Positions 35,664-42,755 of a DNA stretch of 64,000 bases are shown here, piece by piece (position 1 is the first letter of the stretch; each line of letters starts with the position of its first letter). The DNA is from Bacteroidia bacterium (lineage in GTDB: Bacteria > Bacteroidota > Bacteroidia > B-17B0 > Aurantibacillaceae). Where the stretch lies: the NCBI GenBank assembly GCA_016787785.1, contig JAEUTO010000004.1:1-64000 (forward strand). Reading direction: 5' to 3'. A model generated the notes under the pieces. The model saw only the letters and a list, made by a program, of their open reading frames with translations. It was not told where the DNA came from and made no database searches. Made by a program: the position numbers and the translations under genes.

Positions 35664-36896
35664 ATGCATACAAACCGAACATATGTTATAATCTTTTTGA
35701 TTTTCAGCTTTGTTTCAAATTCACAATCCGATTTCAAAAAATACGCCCATGTTCAAGATAGCCTTACTGTTAAAGCATACGAAGTTCGTGACAATAAGAA
35801 ATTCGAGAAGATACTTTCCGATTTTCTTGTGAAGTATACCAAATTAGCCGATAGTACAAAAAAGGAGAATAAAAACTATGTCGCCGGTATGTATTATAAC
35901 CTCACTTGTCTGTACTCAATTCAAAACAATAAACCTTCAGCCATTTCCAATTTTAATAAGGCGCTTCAGTTTGGTTATCGCGACTATTACCACATTCTCG
36001 AAGATACCGACCTCGATAACATTCGGGACGAAGAGGGCTACAAAAAAATAATTTCAGGTTTAAAAGAAACTTGCGATTATCAATTCATTCTTCGCCGTGG
36101 AGAAAAGTATAATCTTTCAGACAACCGCTCCTTCCCTAAATTCACTTATCAATCTCTTGATAATTCAAATCTCGTTGCATTAAAAAAAGCATTTAATCTC
36201 GATTCCGTGGCCGGCACCGGTAACGAAGTTTCAAAAATTCTTAATCTCCTTCACTGGATTCATAATTTGGTTCCACACAATGGCAGTCAAGATAATCCTG
36301 CCGTTAAAAACGCCATAAATATGATCTCGGTTTGCAAAAAGGAAGGCAGAGGCTTGAATTGCCGTGGTATGGCCACTGTTTTAAACGAGTGTTATCTCGC
36401 CATCGGAATTAAATCAAGATTTATTACTTGCTTACCCAAAGATAGTTTAGGTATCGATGAAGATTGCCATGTAATAAATATGGTTTATAGCACTTCTCTT
36501 AAAAAATGGCTGTGGATCGATCCTACTTTCGACGCTTACGTTATGAATGAAAAAGGCGAATTGCTGAGCATTGAAGAAGTTAGGGACCGAATTATCAACG
36601 ACAAACCTCTTATTTTAAATCCTGATGCAAACTGGAATCATAAATCTTCACAAAGCAAAGAATATTATTTGCTAAACTACATGACTAAAAATTTATATAT
36701 GTTACAATGTTCTCTTAGTAGCGAATATGATACAGAAACAAAATCTGTCGGTAAAGAAATAAATTACATACAGTTATTACCACTTGAATATTTCAAACAA
36801 CCAAAAGAGAAAACAATTTCTCAAAATACCGAATCAAAGTTTTCTCACATTACGTATTACACCAATAACCCTTCCGCTTTTTGGCAAGCCCCTTAA
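35664..36896 (+). CDS. Secreted transglutaminase-like protein
   Basis: About 410 residues from the ATG at 35664 ('MHTNRTYVIIFLIFSFVSNS'), which gives a signal peptide; the frame also extends 84 codons upstream into the GC-rich DNA but without conserved content. N-terminal helices follow. Then comes a transglutaminase-like core: Cys in 'GRGLNCRGMATVL', His in 'DCHVINMVY' and Asp in 'WIDPTFDAYV', the classic triad order. It probably acts on proteins or peptidoglycan outside the cytoplasm. The N-terminal segment of about 100 residues has TPR-like helices. Confidence 0.8.
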   Translation: MHTNRTYVIIFLIFSFVSNSQSDFKKYAHVQDSLTVKAYEVRDNKKFEKILSDFLVKYTKLADSTKKENKNYVAGMYYNLTCLYSIQNNKPSAISNFNKALQFGYRDYYHILEDTDLDNIRDEEGYKKIISGLKETCDYQFILRRGEKYNLSDNRSFPKFTYQSLDNSNLVALKKAFNLDSVAGTGNEVSKILNLLHWIHNLVPHNGSQDNPAVKNAINMISVCKKEGRGLNCRGMATVLNECYLAIGIKSRFITCLPKDSLGIDEDCHVINMVYSTSLKKWLWIDPTFDAYVMNEKGELLSIEEVRDRIINDKPLILNPDANWNHKSSQSKEYYLLNYMTKNLYMLQCSLSSEYDTETKSVGKEINYIQLLPLEYFKQPKEKTISQNTESKFSHITYYTNNPSAFWQAP

Positions 36897-36919
36897 TTTT
36901 ATTTTTTTAAATTCAATTT

Positions 36920-37549
36920 ATGAAACATCTACTGCTCCTTGTATTAGTTTTTTCAACAAATCTAATAATTGCACAATCAACCATAAAAATACAAGGCAAA
37001 AATTGCCCCATGGAAGGTGATGCTCAAATGGAGGATGAAATAAAGCAAAATCCATTTAAAAATAGATACACATTTCCAAAGAAAAGCGATGTTGATGAAA
37101 CAATTGATATTAACTATCTTTTAAAGGCGAAAGGCAGTGATGCGAAATTATCACAGGACATGGCCGTTAAAATTACTGGTTATGTTCGTCTTGTAAAAGC
37201 AGGTTCAAAAGAAACGTGCAACTGTCATGCCTCTAAAGTAGCTTTTCAAGATACACATATCGAAATCACACCAACAAAAAAAAGTAAAGGCATAAAAAAT
37301 ATATTAATAATTGAAGTTACACCACGCATCCGAAAACTTCTATTAGAAGATGGGGAGGATTGGTCAACTTCTGAGCTAAAAGATAACATTGAAGGTAAAA
37401 TGATAACATTTACTGGGTGGTTGTTTTACGATGGTTCTCACGAAGACGAGGCCTATGCAAATGATACCAAAAATAAAATTGGTAAAAAAAATTGGCGTGG
37501 CACTTGCTGGGAAGTTCATCCGGTAACAGCAATTGAAATCATAAATTAA
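36920..37549 (+). CDS. Secreted hypothetical protein
   Basis: A 209-residue protein with a signal peptide ('LLVLVFSTNLIIAQS'). The sequence contains a Cys pair ('ETCNCHAS') and ends with 'GTCWEVHPVTAIEIIN', a closing strand I have seen on Bacteroidota OB-fold-like secreted proteins. It starts 23 bp after the transglutaminase-like gene, so the two may be co-expressed. Function is unknown. Confidence 0.65.
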   Translation: MKHLLLLVLVFSTNLIIAQSTIKIQGKNCPMEGDAQMEDEIKQNPFKNRYTFPKKSDVDETIDINYLLKAKGSDAKLSQDMAVKITGYVRLVKAGSKETCNCHASKVAFQDTHIEITPTKKSKGIKNILIIEVTPRIRKLLLEDGEDWSTSELKDNIEGKMITFTGWLFYDGSHEDEAYANDTKNKIGKKNWRGTCWEVHPVTAIEIIN

Positions 37550-37609
37550 ACCAAGCCTTTTATTTCTAATGATTATTTTAATCGGATAAACCAATTAAAA
37601 ACAATAATC

Positions 37610-37894
37610 ATGAGTGTAGAAATCGCAACAAAACAAGATCTGCAGAATTTTAAAATCGAAATTCTCGAGCAAATTAAAAAACTGATCTTAGAGCCAGGAT
37701 CGCAAACAGAAACCCCAAAGAAATGGATCAAGTCCCATCAAGTTCAGCGAATGCTTGGTATTTCTCCTGGTACCTTACAAAATCTTCGTATTAACGGCAC
37801 AATTCCTTACACCAAAATTGGTGGTGTTATCTTTTACTCTCCAGATGATATTAATCTATTAATGCAAAGAAACAAAAGGAATGTTTTCAAGTAA
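37610..37894 (+). CDS. Excisionase-like helix-turn-helix protein, second copy
   Basis: A 94-residue paralogue of the protein at 21972-22271. Its core is 'KWIKSHQVQRMLGISPGTLQ' and 'LRINGTIPYTKIGGVIFY'. The two share the N-terminal coiled segment, the winged helix and the order of motifs. It may be the remaining regulator of a second, mostly lost, mobile element. Confidence 0.8.
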   Translation: MSVEIATKQDLQNFKIEILEQIKKLILEPGSQTETPKKWIKSHQVQRMLGISPGTLQNLRINGTIPYTKIGGVIFYSPDDINLLMQRNKRNVFK

Positions 37895-37926
37895 TCTCTC
37901 AAAATAAAAAAGGTCAGCAAAGTTAA

Positions 37927-38088
37927 GGTTGTCACCTGGCGGATTGTCAAGGTCAAGATGAATTTTGCAAAAAAAATTTTATCCTGAGCGTAGTCGAAGG
38001 GCTCCACCTCAAAATTATCTTATTGGTAATACTCCTTTCAAGTAAAATTTTTTATTGCAAAAACCTTGCACAACCGCCGTTGCCAACC
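37927..38088. repeat. Large imperfect inverted repeat with nested stem and dispersed repeat at its tip
   Basis: Outer arms: 37927-37952 (GGTTGTCACCTGGCGG...) and 38064-38088, about 25 nt with a few mismatches. Inner arms: TTTTGCAAAAAAAATTTTA (from about 37963) and TAAAATTTTTTATTGCAAAA (to about 38062). The loop holds CCTGAGCGTAGTCGAAGG (37983-38000), a dispersed repeat. It is about 160 bp and lies between two genes. It resembles a MITE-like element or a structured RNA. Confidence 0.6.
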
Positions 38089-38232
38089 TATTAAAAATGC
38101 TTTCTTTTTTAATTTTTTTACTGGGCTTTTCGTCCGGTTTTTTGTGTTTTTTCTTTGGTTTCAATTAGGCTTTTAAGGTTCATAGGCAAACACAAGTTAA
38201 GAAAGGAAAGCAAACCTTTTAAAAATTTCAAT

Positions 38233-38655
38233 ATGCTTAAGCACAAAATCAAAACACACAAATTGGGGGCAACGTATGATTGTCCGCACTTCTTTATTTT
38301 AAATAAAGGTAATCACTCTGGTAAACCAGAAAGTCACTACTGGTCTAACTGCTTTGTTTTTATCGCTGATACTTCAGCGGAAAAGGAATTTTATTATTTC
38401 GTATTTCTCGGGCTTTGGGAGCTGGGCTTTTTTAAGAAAGCTTTAATTGGTTCGGTTGTTCCATTCATTCGCTTAGGTGATTTAACTGATATTGCGGAGG
38501 AAGCGATAAACAACATCAATACCGGTAATCGCGAGTGGTCCGATGTAAGCGGCACTATAACGCAATTAGAGCAACACAAAAATAATTTGATGATGCAGAT
38601 TGATTACATTCTTAAAATACGTCGCGTAATGCTTTACAACTTTATTAAAAAATAA
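38233..38655 (+). CDS. DUF6943-like protein of a Bacteroidota mobile element
   Basis: About 140 residues from the ATG at 38233. The protein has 'CPHFFILNKGNHSGKP' followed by 'SNCFVFIA', 'LGLWELGFFKKALIGSVVPF' and 'IRLGDL', matching a small family of unknown function often found near RteC/HTH mobile-element genes. The family name is recalled, not verified. The start of the longer frame (38155) lacks support. The gene is flanked on both sides by large inverted repeats. Confidence 0.7.
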   Translation: MLKHKIKTHKLGATYDCPHFFILNKGNHSGKPESHYWSNCFVFIADTSAEKEFYYFVFLGLWELGFFKKALIGSVVPFIRLGDLTDIAEEAINNINTGNREWSDVSGTITQLEQHKNNLMMQIDYILKIRRVMLYNFIKK

Positions 38656-38719
38656 TCCTTAAGCCGGGCTTTTGTCCTGGCTGATTAAGGACATTAAATT
38701 TTATACGCAAAGGTAGCAC

Positions 38720-38821
38720 GGCGGTAAGGCAAAAAACCAAAAGACTACGGCATAAAGCCGCCACGGATGAGTTTAATAGGGTGGCTATTTATTCCGTTTC
38801 CTTTTGGTTTTTTGTACCGCC
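38720..38821. repeat. Inverted repeat after the DUF6943-like gene
   Basis: Left arm 38720-38743 and right arm 38801-38821: GGCGGTA, then CAAAAAACCAAAAG, against CTTTTGGTTTTTTG, then TACCGCC, with a 3-nt bulge. Further short stems (CGGC/GCCG) lie inside. The rest of 38656-39119 has only the weak ORF at 38853. Confidence 0.65.
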
Positions 38822-38852
38822 ATGCAATGAGATGCGCATAAAATTTAATACT

Positions 38853-39086
38853 ATGCTTAAACATCCAAAAATTAAATCAGTTCAGCCTGCAGGTCAGTGC
38901 TCGTTTACAAATCATGTGCTTGTTAACAACATGCAGCTTTCACCTTACGCATTTCAACGGTATTTACGTAAAGCATCTTTGTATCTTAAACCAAATCCAA
39001 GCCTCAAAATTTATCAGTTGCCTTGTAACTGTTACGTTTGGGTTTACGCTTCTGGTATTCGCCAACTCTCCGCATTGCCTTTTTAG
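38853..39086 (+). CDS. Doubtful small hypothetical protein
   Basis: A 77-residue frame starting 'MLKHPKIKSV', with a basic middle and 'YQLPCNCYVWVYASG' near the end. The first four residues, and the AT-rich sequence before them, resemble the start of the DUF6943-like gene (also MLKH), which hints at a duplicated start region. It may equally be a chance ORF. Confidence 0.3.
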   Translation: MLKHPKIKSVQPAGQCSFTNHVLVNNMQLSPYAFQRYLRKASLYLKPNPSLKIYQLPCNCYVWVYASGIRQLSALPF

Positions 39087-39119
39087 GTTTTGCGATTGAA
39101 ATTGTATTAATTGGGGTAT

Positions 39120-39923
39120 TTATTTAATCCGCAGAGAATCACAGTGAGCTGGCTCTGTAAAACTTTCAAATGGTAAGACTTCAACCAAAATACTATCTTT
39201 TTGAGTGAATTCTATGAATACAAATTTGTCGTTAAAGTAGACCATCTTTAAATTATTTACAGGTCTTTTCTTCGATTTATTGAACTTACATTTAACGTAC
39301 TCTGTATTCACCACATTTTCAGGCATAAGAAAACTTTTGTGAAAAGCTGAAGCGGTAAACAAAAGCAACTTCACGGAAAGGAAGAAGATGCTTACCGCAG
39401 CAAGTCCTGTCAGTAATTGTCTTAACCCATCGTGTTTGATTTTATCTAAGCTGATCCCATAAGCTTTTAATAGCGATGCAAGACTACTTAGAAATAAAGT
39501 AAGGACAATGACACTCATTGGCAGGAAAGCAAGCAAGATAATAGGACTTATTCTTTCACTTTTATACAACTCCTGAACTGCCGGCACGAATACTATGTAA
39601 ATTACAAAGGATGAAATTAATAGCAAGGCAATCGTAATACCTTTCCTTTTATGCTCCTCCTCCTTAGTTCCAAGTGAAAAATGCTTATCCTTAAAAAATG
39701 AACGCGTTATTCTCAGCCCAATAAACCCGAAAAACATCAAGAACAAAATCAACGCGCCATCTGCCACTAATTGTGTTACAGAAAAGAATCTTATAAAAGC
39801 GGTTTGAATGCTAGCCAATTCGACAATTTGCCAAATACTCCCTAATACTGCTGGAAGCAAAAGAACAATGCTTAAATTCTCTTTAATATCTTTGTATGTT
39901 GGATTTTCTAATATTTTCTTCAT
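39120..39923 (-). CDS. Multi-pass membrane protein of unknown function
   Basis: A 267-residue protein with about four or five hydrophobic helices ('ALILFLMFFGFIGLRI', 'ITIALLLISSFVIYIVFVP', 'ILLAFLPMSVIVLTLFL', 'LTGLAAVSIFFLSVKLLLF') and a soluble C-terminal beta-rich tail of about 55 residues. I do not recognise a family. A terminator at 39945-39972 separates it from the operon upstream, so it has its own transcript. Confidence 0.65.
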   Translation of the reverse strand: MKKILENPTYKDIKENLSIVLLLPAVLGSIWQIVELASIQTAFIRFFSVTQLVADGALILFLMFFGFIGLRITRSFFKDKHFSLGTKEEEHKRKGITIALLLISSFVIYIVFVPAVQELYKSERISPIILLAFLPMSVIVLTLFLSSLASLLKAYGISLDKIKHDGLRQLLTGLAAVSIFFLSVKLLLFTASAFHKSFLMPENVVNTEYVKCKFNKSKKRPVNNLKMVYFNDKFVFIEFTQKDSILVEVLPFESFTEPAHCDSLRIK

Positions 39924-39944
39924 ATTACTTTGTAATAAAGGTAA

Positions 39945-39972
39945 TAAAAAAGCCGCCTTATCTAAGGGCGGC
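39945..39972 (-). terminator. Terminator of the 40-41.7 kb operon
   Basis: Read on the minus strand: GCCGCC, a stretch including TTAGATAA, GGCGGC, then a T-run. The stem is GCCGCCTTA/TAAGGGCGGC on the + strand. It lies 22 bp after the stop of the 62-residue protein. Confidence 0.8.
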
Positions 39973-39994
39973 TCAATTGATTTTAAGAATTATT

Positions 39995-40183
39995 TTAACG
40001 CTTCAGTTTTTTCATAAGCCATTTCATCGACACAGACACGCAGAAACTAACCACCGCTCCAAGAGCGGCAAGGATAACTGTTTTTAATATATCCGATGAA
40101 CCTATGTTCACCAATACGGTTAAGGCCGTTCCTGAAACAGTACCCAGGAAAGTTCCGCTGCCTATGTGTTGATGGTCGCTCAC
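39995..40183 (-). CDS. Tiny two-helix membrane protein (holin-like size)
   Basis: A 62-residue protein with two hydrophobic helices (about 8-28 and 33-53) and a basic tail ('KWLMKKLKR'). Size and topology resemble phage holins, but there is no family motif to prove it. Its start overlaps the stop of the HU-like domain gene by 1 bp. Last gene of the operon. Confidence 0.6.
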   Translation of the reverse strand: MSDHQHIGSGTFLGTVSGTALTVLVNIGSSDILKTVILAALGAVVSFCVSVSMKWLMKKLKR

Positions 40184-40638
40184 TACTTGATCTCGCTAGT
40201 TTTAGTGGTGTAGTAGCTTTCTACGTTGGCGCATTCAGCTTCGCAAGATTTTTCCGCTTTTAGGGTAAAATAATCTTCTATCTTTTTGTCTAACGCGCGA
40301 CCGGCATCTGCTTTGGTAAGCTTCGAGCTCGAAGCAATTGCATCTATCAACTCGGATTTGTTCATGTCAAAAGTTTGACCTTTCAAATCAATTTCAACTG
40401 TGGTTTCAGTTTCGCCCTGTCCAATTGATGTTGAGCGATAATCTACTTCCATTTTCGGTGTTCCGCAATCGCTTGCGCGGAAAGTGATCGCGTCCTCATC
40501 GTTTTGCGAAACGCGGTCGGTGTCCGCTTTAGTGATTTGCGCTTTGCCGCCAAAAACATTCTTTAACTTGCCGTTTTGGTAGTCAGTGGCTTTTACTTCA
40601 ATTACAACATTTAAGTTTTTCTTTTTTGTATTTTCCAT
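40183..40638 (-). CDS. Protein with beta-rich N-terminus and HU-like segment
   Basis: A 151-residue protein. Residues 1-90 look like beta strands ('LNVVIEVKATDY', 'AITFRASDCGTPKMEVDY'). Residues 92-124 read 'MNKSELIDAIASSSKLTKAD', then 'AGRALDKKIEDYF', which matches the first two helices of HU/IHF proteins but without the rest of the HU fold. It could bind DNA or dimerise through these helices. It is the third gene of four on this operon. Confidence 0.65.
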   Translation of the reverse strand: MENTKKKNLNVVIEVKATDYQNGKLKNVFGGKAQITKADTDRVSQNDEDAITFRASDCGTPKMEVDYRSTSIGQGETETTVEIDLKGQTFDMNKSELIDAIASSSKLTKADAGRALDKKIEDYFTLKAEKSCEAECANVESYYTTKTSEIK

Positions 40639-40667
40639 TTCGGTGTAAATTTTAATTATTATTACTA

Positions 40668-40919
40668 TTACTTTTTTTTAAACGGTCCGCATTCTTCAAC
40701 TGCAGCTTGGCTTACTGCCGTCGCTACACTTCCGGCTACAATAATGTAACCGGCCGCTGTAACTAGGGCTGTTGGTAATGCAACCGGGGCGGCAATAATT
40801 GCCCCGCCCGCTGCTGCCAGTATTAAGCCAAGTGTTCGCATTTTTTTGAAGAATTTGGGAGTTGGAGCGCACATCCTTTCTACGATGTTCATCTCCTCTG
40901 GTGTTTTTTCTTTGTTCAT
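40668..40919 (-). CDS. Small membrane protein
   Basis: An 83-residue protein with two adjacent hydrophobic segments of Ala/Gly/Val ('TLGLILAAAGGAIIAAPVAL' and 'AAGYIIVAGSVATAVSQAA'). Glycine-rich helices like these pack closely in membranes. I do not recognise a family. Spacing to neighbours is 12 and 29 bp, so it belongs to the operon. Confidence 0.65.
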   Translation of the reverse strand: MNKEKTPEEMNIVERMCAPTPKFFKKMRTLGLILAAAGGAIIAAPVALPTALVTAAGYIIVAGSVATAVSQAAVEECGPFKKK

Positions 40920-40931
40920 GCTTTTTCTCCT

Positions 40932-41681
40932 TTATGCAACCTCAACAATACTCAACGTATTGTGGGCTCCATTTTTAAGTGAATACTGAATTGTATTAAC
41001 CAATTGGAAAAACTCGATCTGTAATAAATACAAATCGGTTCCTGCACCGGTTGGTGTTCCGGTAGGTGTTAACGTAATGTTGTTATTGGCTCCGTTAATA
41101 GGCATATTAACGGCATTGCTTTGAAACACCTGAGTTACACCTGTAGCAAAATTTATTCTTGCCCAAGCACCTTTAATGGTCATGTGCGTTGCACCGGTTG
41201 GGTATGCAATTTCATTGATCGGAATTAATCCGTTTATTGTAATTACACCTGTACTTGTGTTTACCGCATAAGGATTAAACAAGATACTTCCTAAAATCGC
41301 CCTGATGTTGAAATTAAAGCCCTTCAGTAATGCTTTAGCGGCTGGTAAGGCAATTGCCACGCCAACATTACGATCACCTCTTACAGAGGTAGCATCAAGG
41401 TTTTTAATATCAGTCATTAATTTTGTTACACGCGAAACAACTCTGTTGTCTGCAGCGGTTAACATCATTGGACGAATTGTATCTCTTAACGTCTTTCCGG
41501 AGTTTGCAGATGCGCCAAACTCAGCTCCGTTCTCACGGGTGCGAACAAAAGCAGCGTCATTTGCGATGCGCTCGGCATCAACGCCACCTTTTTCACGAGC
41601 TAAATGGCCATCTTGTGTTTTGTAAAAAGAAATATCTCCGATTTTTCCTTTTAGTTTGATGATCCCTTTTTGTCTTGCCAT
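40932..41681 (-). CDS. MARQKG-type Bacteroidota protein of unknown function
   Basis: A 249-residue protein with a strongly patterned N-terminus ('MARQKGIIKLKGKIGDISFY', 'AREKGGVDAERIANDAAF', 'RTRENGAEFG'). This I recall as a family of uncharacterised proteins repeated in Bacteroidota genomes. A helical segment (about 60-110) follows, then a beta-rich C-terminal half of about 120 residues. No signal peptide or membrane helix. It is the first and largest gene of the four-gene operon, under a perfect palindrome at 41715-41730. A structural or particle-forming role is possible but unproven. Confidence 0.75.
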   Translation of the reverse strand: MARQKGIIKLKGKIGDISFYKTQDGHLAREKGGVDAERIANDAAFVRTRENGAEFGASANSGKTLRDTIRPMMLTAADNRVVSRVTKLMTDIKNLDATSVRGDRNVGVAIALPAAKALLKGFNFNIRAILGSILFNPYAVNTSTGVITINGLIPINEIAYPTGATHMTIKGAWARINFATGVTQVFQSNAVNMPINGANNNITLTPTGTPTGAGTDLYLLQIEFFQLVNTIQYSLKNGAHNTLSIVEVA

Positions 41682-41714
41682 TTTATAATGGTTTAATTAA
41701 TAATTTATTGAACT

Positions 41715-41730
41715 ATGTATTGCAATACAT
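41715..41730 (-). promoter_or_regulatory. Perfect 16-bp palindrome before the four-gene operon
   Basis: ATGTATTGCAATACAT lies 33 bp upstream of the operon start. It is a likely operator. Confidence 0.55.
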
Positions 41731-41874
41731 CAACCTTTATTTTATCGCGAAGAAATTCTGGTTAACACTTCAAAATTAATTTCAGTAAAATGATTTTTCA
41801 ATGGGCCTTGTCCGGTCTGTTCCTTTTATGCCGTTTTGGTACACTTTGCCTGTTTCAGTATTAAAATGGTACCA

Positions 41875-41889
41875 ATACCTTTGAGGTAT
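41875..41889 (+). promoter_or_regulatory. Short inverted repeat before the small HTH gene
   Basis: ATACCT, TTG, AGGTAT, about 30 bp upstream of the start of the 66-residue protein. A possible operator. Confidence 0.45.
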
Positions 41890-41920
41890 GTCATAAGTAT
41901 ACATAAAGCATAGATAGTGT

Positions 41921-42121
41921 ATGAAACGGTCAAAACGGGTCTGTATTTACCCAAAAGATATAATGAGGATCACAGGTAAAAGCGAAAGATATTCTCGGAG
42001 GCTTTTAGCCAGAATTAAAAAGCAACTAAACAAATCGAGTCATCAATTTCTTACTCTTGATGAATTTTCTGAATTTACCGGTATTGATATATCCACTATT
42101 GAACAAAATCTGGTTGATTAA
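41921..42121 (+). CDS. Small helix-turn-helix-like protein
   Basis: A 66-residue protein: 'VCIYPKDIMRITGKSERYSR', then 'FLTLDEFSEFTGIDISTIEQ'. The pattern fits a small Bacteroidota DNA-binding protein with a two-helix core. It is divergent from the four-gene operon and could regulate it through the palindrome at 41715-41730. Confidence 0.65.
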   Translation: MKRSKRVCIYPKDIMRITGKSERYSRRLLARIKKQLNKSSHQFLTLDEFSEFTGIDISTIEQNLVD

Positions 42122-42335
42122 TTTTAATTTATTTTGCATCATTTTGTTGTACATGGTTAGTTCATTTATTACTTTTGAAGAACATTATTCGTTCTTTATT
42201 CTACCATAAACTGTATTAAATTAGGTTATTATGATTGAGACCTTTTCGGTTATCTCAATAAAATACTAGTCCTAAAACCATTGATATATCTAATACTACG
42301 AGCTTTTACGGGCGTTTTGCCACCCCGACAAAAGT

Positions 42336-42362
42336 AAAACCTTTCACGAAGTGAAAGGTTTT
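42336..42362 (+). terminator. Terminator-like hairpin
   Basis: AAAACCTTTCAC, GAA, GTGAAAGGTTTT, then more T. It is a perfect 12-bp stem. No gene precedes it closely. Confidence 0.7.
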
Positions 42363-42402
42363 TTTGTTTTCAAGCGAAGCAAAAGCTCGCTTTTGCAGAG
42401 CG

Positions 42403-42592
42403 AAGAAAACAAAAAAACCTATTTTTTGCGTAGCAAAAAAGGTTTTGCTTTTGCACCGCCCCCCAGCACAGATCAGCGTTAGCTAATCTGGTCAGCGAAA
42501 ACTTGCTTTAATGGATTAAGAAAACAAAAAAACCTATTTTTTGCGTAGCAAAAAAGGTTTTGCTTTTGCACCGCCCCCCAACCCAGATCAGC
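42403..42592. repeat. Two-copy direct repeat of about 75 bp, each forming a hairpin
   Basis: Copies at 42403-42477 and 42518-42592, offset by 115 bp. Each contains CCTATTTTTTGCGTAGCAAA, which with the following AAAGG forms a TTTTTTGC-GTA-GCAAAAAA hairpin, and then TTTTGCACCGCCCCCCA. Copy 1 ends in the AGATCAGCGTTAGCTAATCT hairpin; copy 2 has a degenerate version. Confidence 0.8.
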
Positions 42593-42755
42593 TTAGCCAA
42601 TCTTATTAAAACAAGCTTTCTATCGCTAAAAAAAGCTTTTTTTTAATGAATTCAGGTAAGTAACACTCTTCTCTAGTTTATGCGCAAAAAACCTTCTAAA
42701 TGGCTGGCAAATATGAATTAGATAAGTTATTTTTAATCAGTCAAATAAACATATA

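Larger units (their letters stand above)
42122..42755. other. Gene-free stretch with terminators and repeats
   Basis: This 634-bp region holds no gene that I can support. It contains a terminator-like hairpin (42336-42362), a 75-bp direct repeat in two copies (42403-42592) and an AGATCAGCGTTAGCTAATCT hairpin that recurs after the gene on the right (46107). AT-rich DNA before the next start has no clear promoter. Confidence 0.6.

Noticed and set aside
42301-42600. tRNA or tRNA fragment near the ACCCCGAC and ACCGCCCCCCA segments
   Set aside because: The 3' ends look tRNA-like but I could not fold an acceptor stem, anticodon arm or T-arm upstream.
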